From Phylloscopus collybita (taxonomy: Eukaryota > Chordata > Aves > Passeriformes > Phylloscopidae): 64,000 nt of DNA. Every line of letters begins with the position of its first letter. Position 1 is the first letter of the stretch. The notes beneath the pieces were generated by a model. It worked only from the letters and a program-made list of their open reading frames with translations, did not search any database and was not told the DNA's origin. The position numbers and the translations under genes are program-made. The stretch covers positions 14,565,501 through 14,629,500 of the forward strand of contig JAJNNQ010000026.1 of the NCBI GenBank assembly GCA_027886175.1. Reading direction: 5' to 3'. Shown here in pieces: positions 63,156-64,000 of this stretch.

Positions 63156-63555
63156 CATGAAAATTATATGACTATCAAAAGAGACAGAATTTGTTTTAGA
63201 GCCTAGAAATGTTAGCTATTTCACTAAGCTTGTTTTTATGGGGCAGTATTGAAAACTCTGTTCATTTTTAGTATTGTGTTGTCCTAGAGGCAAAGAAATA
63301 AGAAATCTACCTCAGCCCTTCTTTTCATAGACAATAATACAAGGCCAGGTCTCTGTGGAGTGTGTTTTCTTTGATTTGTAACAGACTAACAGAAAGCTGT
63401 GAGGAAAATAAAAACACGACCGTGCAAATTTGGCCAGAAAAGTTTCCAAAACAACAAAAAAAAAAGTACTAAATTCAGTGATTTCATATGATGGCAATAA
63501 AGTTTAGGGATTTTTGTAAATCTTAGCAGTGAATGCAATCTTTCTTTCACTCCAG

Positions 63556-63613
63556 GAAAGCTGTAAAAGCAGCTCCCATCACAGATTACTTTGCTGAAAA
63601 ATTAGACTTGTGA
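63556..63613 (+). CDS. Possible short terminal coding exon (speculative)
   Basis: A good splice acceptor, TTTCTTTCACTCCAG, ends at 63555. With one base of a split codon at 63556, the next frame reads KAVKAAPITDYFAEKLDL and stops at TGA (63611-63613). The ITDYF core matches the hydrophobic-aromatic part of a PCNA-interacting (PIP) box, but the usual glutamine three residues before the isoleucine is missing. I do not recognise the protein. No upstream exon and no nearby polyadenylation signal are seen. In 64 kb such an acceptor plus a short frame can arise by chance, and the other frame from the same acceptor also stops quickly. Confidence 0.1.
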
Positions 63614-63878
63614 CAACAAGTTCATTATACAAAAGGTGTTTACTAACCATAGGAGTGATTTAAGAGAAAGTGTTTTCCTTTTTGTACTGAAACCCATGAT
63701 TTTGACACCCAAGTCAATCCCAGTGTCCCATAGTGACACTCAGACACAGTGAGAAACAGGCTTAGGGATGAACCCCTCATTCACAATATGCAATGGTTTG
63801 GTCACCCCAAAGCCTAAGTCGAGGCACCTTCCTGGTAGAGCACTCACTCCATGGGTATTGACTGTGTTCTCCCTACAG

Positions 63879-63968
63879 GACAGTAAAGGCCCCTCAGGTT
63901 TGGACAGCAGCTGTGTGGCTGAAATCTCGATGGACAATTTTCTCCCTGAAGCTCCTTTCTACTGTTGA
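63879..63968 (+). CDS. Possible short terminal coding exon (speculative)
   Basis: A pyrimidine-rich acceptor, ACTGTGTTCTCCCTACAG, ends at 63878. From 63879 a frame of 29 codons opens with DSKGPSGLDSSC and closes with EAPFYC before TGA (63966-63968). The composition looks less low-complexity than other frames here. It has no recognised family, no branch-point or upstream exon that can be confirmed, and no polyadenylation signal before the window ends. The frame also stays open upstream of the acceptor, which weakens the exon reading. Confidence 0.1.
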   Translation, partial: DSKGPSGLDSSCVAEISMDNFLPEAPFYC

Positions 63969-64000
63969 GCTTGTGTGAAAAGTGTGTTCTTCAGTAAGGT

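Larger units (their letters stand above)
60691..64000. other. Non-coding DNA with weak exon candidates at the end
   Basis: No recognised transposon. A GC-richer patch lies at about 61780-61990 and another at 62510-62780, without readable domains. Two possible terminal exons at 63556-63613 and 63879-63968 are listed separately with low confidence. Confidence 0.5.

Noticed and set aside
1..64000. Bacterial or phage system, CRISPR array or operon
   Set aside because: Gene density, base composition, CR1 and LTR content all point to vertebrate nuclear DNA. No regularly spaced direct repeats or packed genes are present.

Overview
The window looks like non-coding nuclear DNA from a bird, most likely a songbird or another neoavian. 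The evidence is the repeat content. Several insertions match my memory of the avian CR1 LINE 3' region, in both orientations and at clearly different ages. Several solo LTRs match avian endogenous retroviruses (ERVL-type and ERVK-type layouts). There are no recognisable SINE or L1 copies. Bases are AT-rich overall. No database search was possible, so family names rest on remembered consensus features and on the structural marks given in each entry.

I find no protein-coding gene that I can defend. Open frames are short, uncorrelated with known domains, and mostly fall in low-complexity DNA, LTRs or CR1 remnants. The window is therefore best read as part of a gene desert or one very large intron. 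Two weak candidates for short terminal exons lie in the last 450 bases (63556-63613 and 63879-63968).

Layout: 1-10.4 kb is unannotatable AT-rich DNA with low-complexity patches. 10.4-12.4 kb holds a minus-strand LTR and then a roughly 1 kb plus-strand CR1 with a ruined reverse transcriptase. 16.3-16.9 kb holds a truncated plus-strand ERVL LTR, a T30 tract flanked by a 14-bp duplication, and a GC-rich patch. 22.8-24.4 kb holds a minus-strand CR1 and a CCAAT-rich plus-strand LTR. 26.1, 32.2, 37.0, 56.5 and 60.4 kb carry further CR1-clade remnants. 33.7-34.6 kb carries two different minus-strand LTRs 207 bp apart. 41.9-42.7 kb carries a plus-strand LTR with a tandem ATTGG promoter. 48.9-49.3 kb carries a probable ERV-related repeat.

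Two patterns stand out beyond the repeats. First, there are long inverted repeats with very short loops (22-bp perfect arms at 40.8 kb, 21-bp at 24.95 kb, 18-bp at 43.6 kb, 15-bp at 22.6 kb, 13-bp at 46.4 kb), far longer than chance allows. Second, long homopolymers are strongly strand-biased: nine T runs of 14 or more against one A run. At least one T run is bounded by a direct duplication like a target site.
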